Shown here piece by piece: positions 62,335-64,000 of a stretch of DNA of 64,000 nucleotides. The stretch is from Styela clava (lineage: Eukaryota > Chordata > Ascidiacea > Stolidobranchia > Styelidae). The stretch's first letter is position 1, and every line of letters begins with the position of its first letter. The stretch is taken from positions 15,438,001 through 15,502,000 of the forward strand of contig NC_135251.1 of the NCBI RefSeq assembly GCF_964204865.1, in the 5' to 3' direction. The notes beneath the pieces are model-generated. The model was not told where the DNA came from. It saw only the letters and a program-made list of their open reading frames with translations, and did not search any database. A program made the translations under genes and the position numbers.

Positions 62335-62563
62335 TGTTGCTTCTGTGGTTGTAGAATGTAGATGAATCAGAAGACTCAAGAATTCAGGATTGGTTGTTTA
62401 TTGCACGGCAACTCCAATATCAAACTTAAAACAGCATAACAGATTACATCACTAAAGAACTAAAAAACACGACCGCCCGCCAGCGCAGCAGCCGCAGAAA
62501 AAAGGGGAAAAGACATAGGTAGTTTTTTTCTTACGTGTCAGTGGTCGGAGTCCAGATCCGACA
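62335..62563 (-). repeat. LTR of the Ty3/Gypsy-like element
   Basis: On the minus strand it begins TGTCGGATCTGGACTCC and ends GAAGCAACA, with an AATAAA signal before CAACCAATCCTGAATTC. A primer-site-like stretch (ACCGTGACAC) and an ATG (TGACAAGTG following) come directly after. The 229-bp length is estimated from TG..CA borders only. The second LTR is not seen. Confidence 0.6.
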
Positions 62564-62635
62564 AAACAGCATTAAACAAGGGTAAACATACTAGTCTATA
62601 AACATAAAAAAAATATATACACACAATGGACCTTT

Positions 62636-63114
62636 CCCCGAGCATCGACTTCCGTGTTTACTTCGTGACATTGGCCAATCAGCAAGATGCAAAAAGTGAC
62701 GTAACAATGCCCCCTTTTCCCATCCGCTCAGACACTTTTCTCACTCAGACAGATTTTCAAGCGTGGTTGTAAACCTCGTTTTTGAACCCTATTCGTTTGT
62801 TTTCAGTTGTGTTTCGGAAACTTAAATAAAAATCAGATAATTCAATGACCACTCTGTCTTCCTAGAAGTTTTAATTTAATTGCAGTAATAAAAATTAGTG
62901 TAGAAATAGCTGTGATAGACTAGCCTGAAATTTTTTACCGGTACTTTTAAAAAACAGATTGTTGTGTGCGATGAAGCATAATGATGGTTTGAAACACATA
63001 CCCCATTTTACAGGCGCTAACTCGCAAAAGCACTCCGAAAATAGCACTGAAAATTTTGCAATGGTAAAGTATAGGAAGAATTTTACGGGGGTCAAAGGGC
63101 GGGGAAAGGTCCAT
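62636..63114. mobile_element. MITE with ATGGACCTTTCCCCG termini, copy 2
   Basis: ATGGACCTTTCCCCG at the left and CGGGGAAAGGTCCAT at the right form a perfect terminal inverted repeat. The interior matches the copy at 50051-50546 in reverse orientation. 479 bp. The flanks show no clear target duplication. Confidence 0.75.
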
Positions 63115-64000
63115 ATAAACACGGACACTTTAGTGTTTAGTCCGTGACAATAGCACCTTTTGGGTAAGCGAACACGCACTACTTCTTGTATCAATACCTT
63201 CCCACCTAAAATCTGTACGCTTCAAACCTTACTTGAGGTTTGGTTTACTTTTCCAATTCTATAATCAGTTTTAATTATTTTGTTTTTATCAATTTTTTTA
63301 TCGTCTGTTGCTGATTATGGAGTCGAAATAAACTTATCGTTATACCTCCGATTACCCTATGTGGGTTCGTAGAGGCTGCTTCATCACCCGTCGAGTCCAT
63401 GCATCTGAAACAAATAACTGACTATCTAACCCCACACCCGACAAGAACTAGTGATCGGACGAGACGCTGTGGTACGCGATATTGTTAATCCGTCTCATCA
63501 CTTGCACTAAATTGTTCTTTTCCGTTCTTACTCCTCAGTATCCTGTCACAACTGCTTTATTCTGTCGCGTGATGGCGCTATGGATCGAATTCATATTTAA
63601 CATTATGTGTTAGTGAAGTCGACCGATGGAAGTTCTCAGAATATTCTAAGCCGATCTTTGAGCTTTCAGACCAAGCTCAAATCACGAGCAAATTACTGAA
63701 CTACCGGTACCGTATCAGGTTGAGATAAAAATAGCTTTCATTGAATATGATGATTTTTAAAGGATAATGAAAGCCGCAGCGGGACAGCAGGAAGAGTATT
63801 TGAGAGCCGCATGCGGGGTTGCACATCACAGATCGAGATAGCCTAATCTATTTTGAACTCGTCGTACAAGTTATTGTCATTTTACACTCAGACATCTGAA
63901 CATTACCTTGAAAAGCTATGGCTGTATGGTAACACATTTTGATATGTCAAAATCTACAGATCTAAGGAAATGACAGTTGAAGTTGAGACAATTGAAGTAT
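63115..64000. other. gene-free right end of the window
   Basis: Contains at 63390-63510 a diverged relative of the dispersed repeat in intron 1 of the duplicated MS4A-like genes. No gene supported. Confidence 0.4.

Larger units (their letters stand above)
58900..62563 (-). mobile_element. degraded Ty3/Gypsy-like LTR retrotransposon, antisense
   Basis: Read on the minus strand, the order is an LTR (62563-62335), a short gag start near 62300, two gag zinc-knuckle motifs (about 61250-61100), reverse transcriptase (about 60440-59790), RNase H (about 59785-59450) and a decayed tail containing a tandem duplication. Frameshifts and stops break every part, and a hAT fragment is inserted between gag and reverse transcriptase. 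The downstream LTR was not found, so the element is incomplete at its 3' end. Borders at the low-coordinate end are uncertain. Confidence 0.75.

Overview
The window is eukaryotic nuclear DNA from an animal. It is AT-rich, genes are split into short exons with GT..AG introns of about 100 to 700 bases, and transposon remnants fill the space between genes. The gene content (MS4A-like four-pass membrane proteins, an LRRC3-like leucine-rich repeat protein and a seven-cysteine TGF-beta ligand), together with the compact introns, suggests an invertebrate deuterostome. A tunicate is my best guess; this is inference, and no species marker was seen.

Layout. At 829-2951 (+) lies a complete six-exon MS4A-like gene. 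A nested cluster of small hAT elements fills 3487-5263. A seven-exon LRRC3-like gene spans 7868-11970 (+). Its TGA stop is followed in the same frame by 47 more coding-looking codons, to 12114. A ten-exon MS4A-like gene lies on the minus strand at 18610-13424, with a hAT element in intron 2. From 22.0 to 42.3 kb there is a segmental duplication of a two-gene MS4A block. The left block (22.03-28.34 kb) is decayed: both genes are pseudogenes. The right block (29.26-42.28 kb) keeps both genes intact (29602-34964 and 38266-41778), although a 3-kb hAT transposon with a damaged transposase sits in an intron of the first.

On the minus strand, 47645-42901, lies a nine-exon TGF-beta superfamily ligand of 493 residues. 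It has a signal peptide, a propeptide, a furin site and a full cystine-knot domain, but lacks the tryptophan region typical of BMPs. A Tip100-like hAT element with another element nested inside it occupies its last intron. From 49 to 64 kb I found no convincing host gene: the sequence is nested hAT elements, MITEs, and an antisense Ty3/Gypsy-like LTR retrotransposon remnant (LTR, gag zinc knuckles, reverse transcriptase, RNase H) that itself carries a hAT transposase fragment.

The MS4A-like loci share exon phases and an invariant 19-codon third exon, so they form one tandem family. Nothing here shows that the MS4A, LRRC3 and TGF-beta genes act together. All exon models were built by eye from splice signals and reading phase, so exact boundaries need transcript data.
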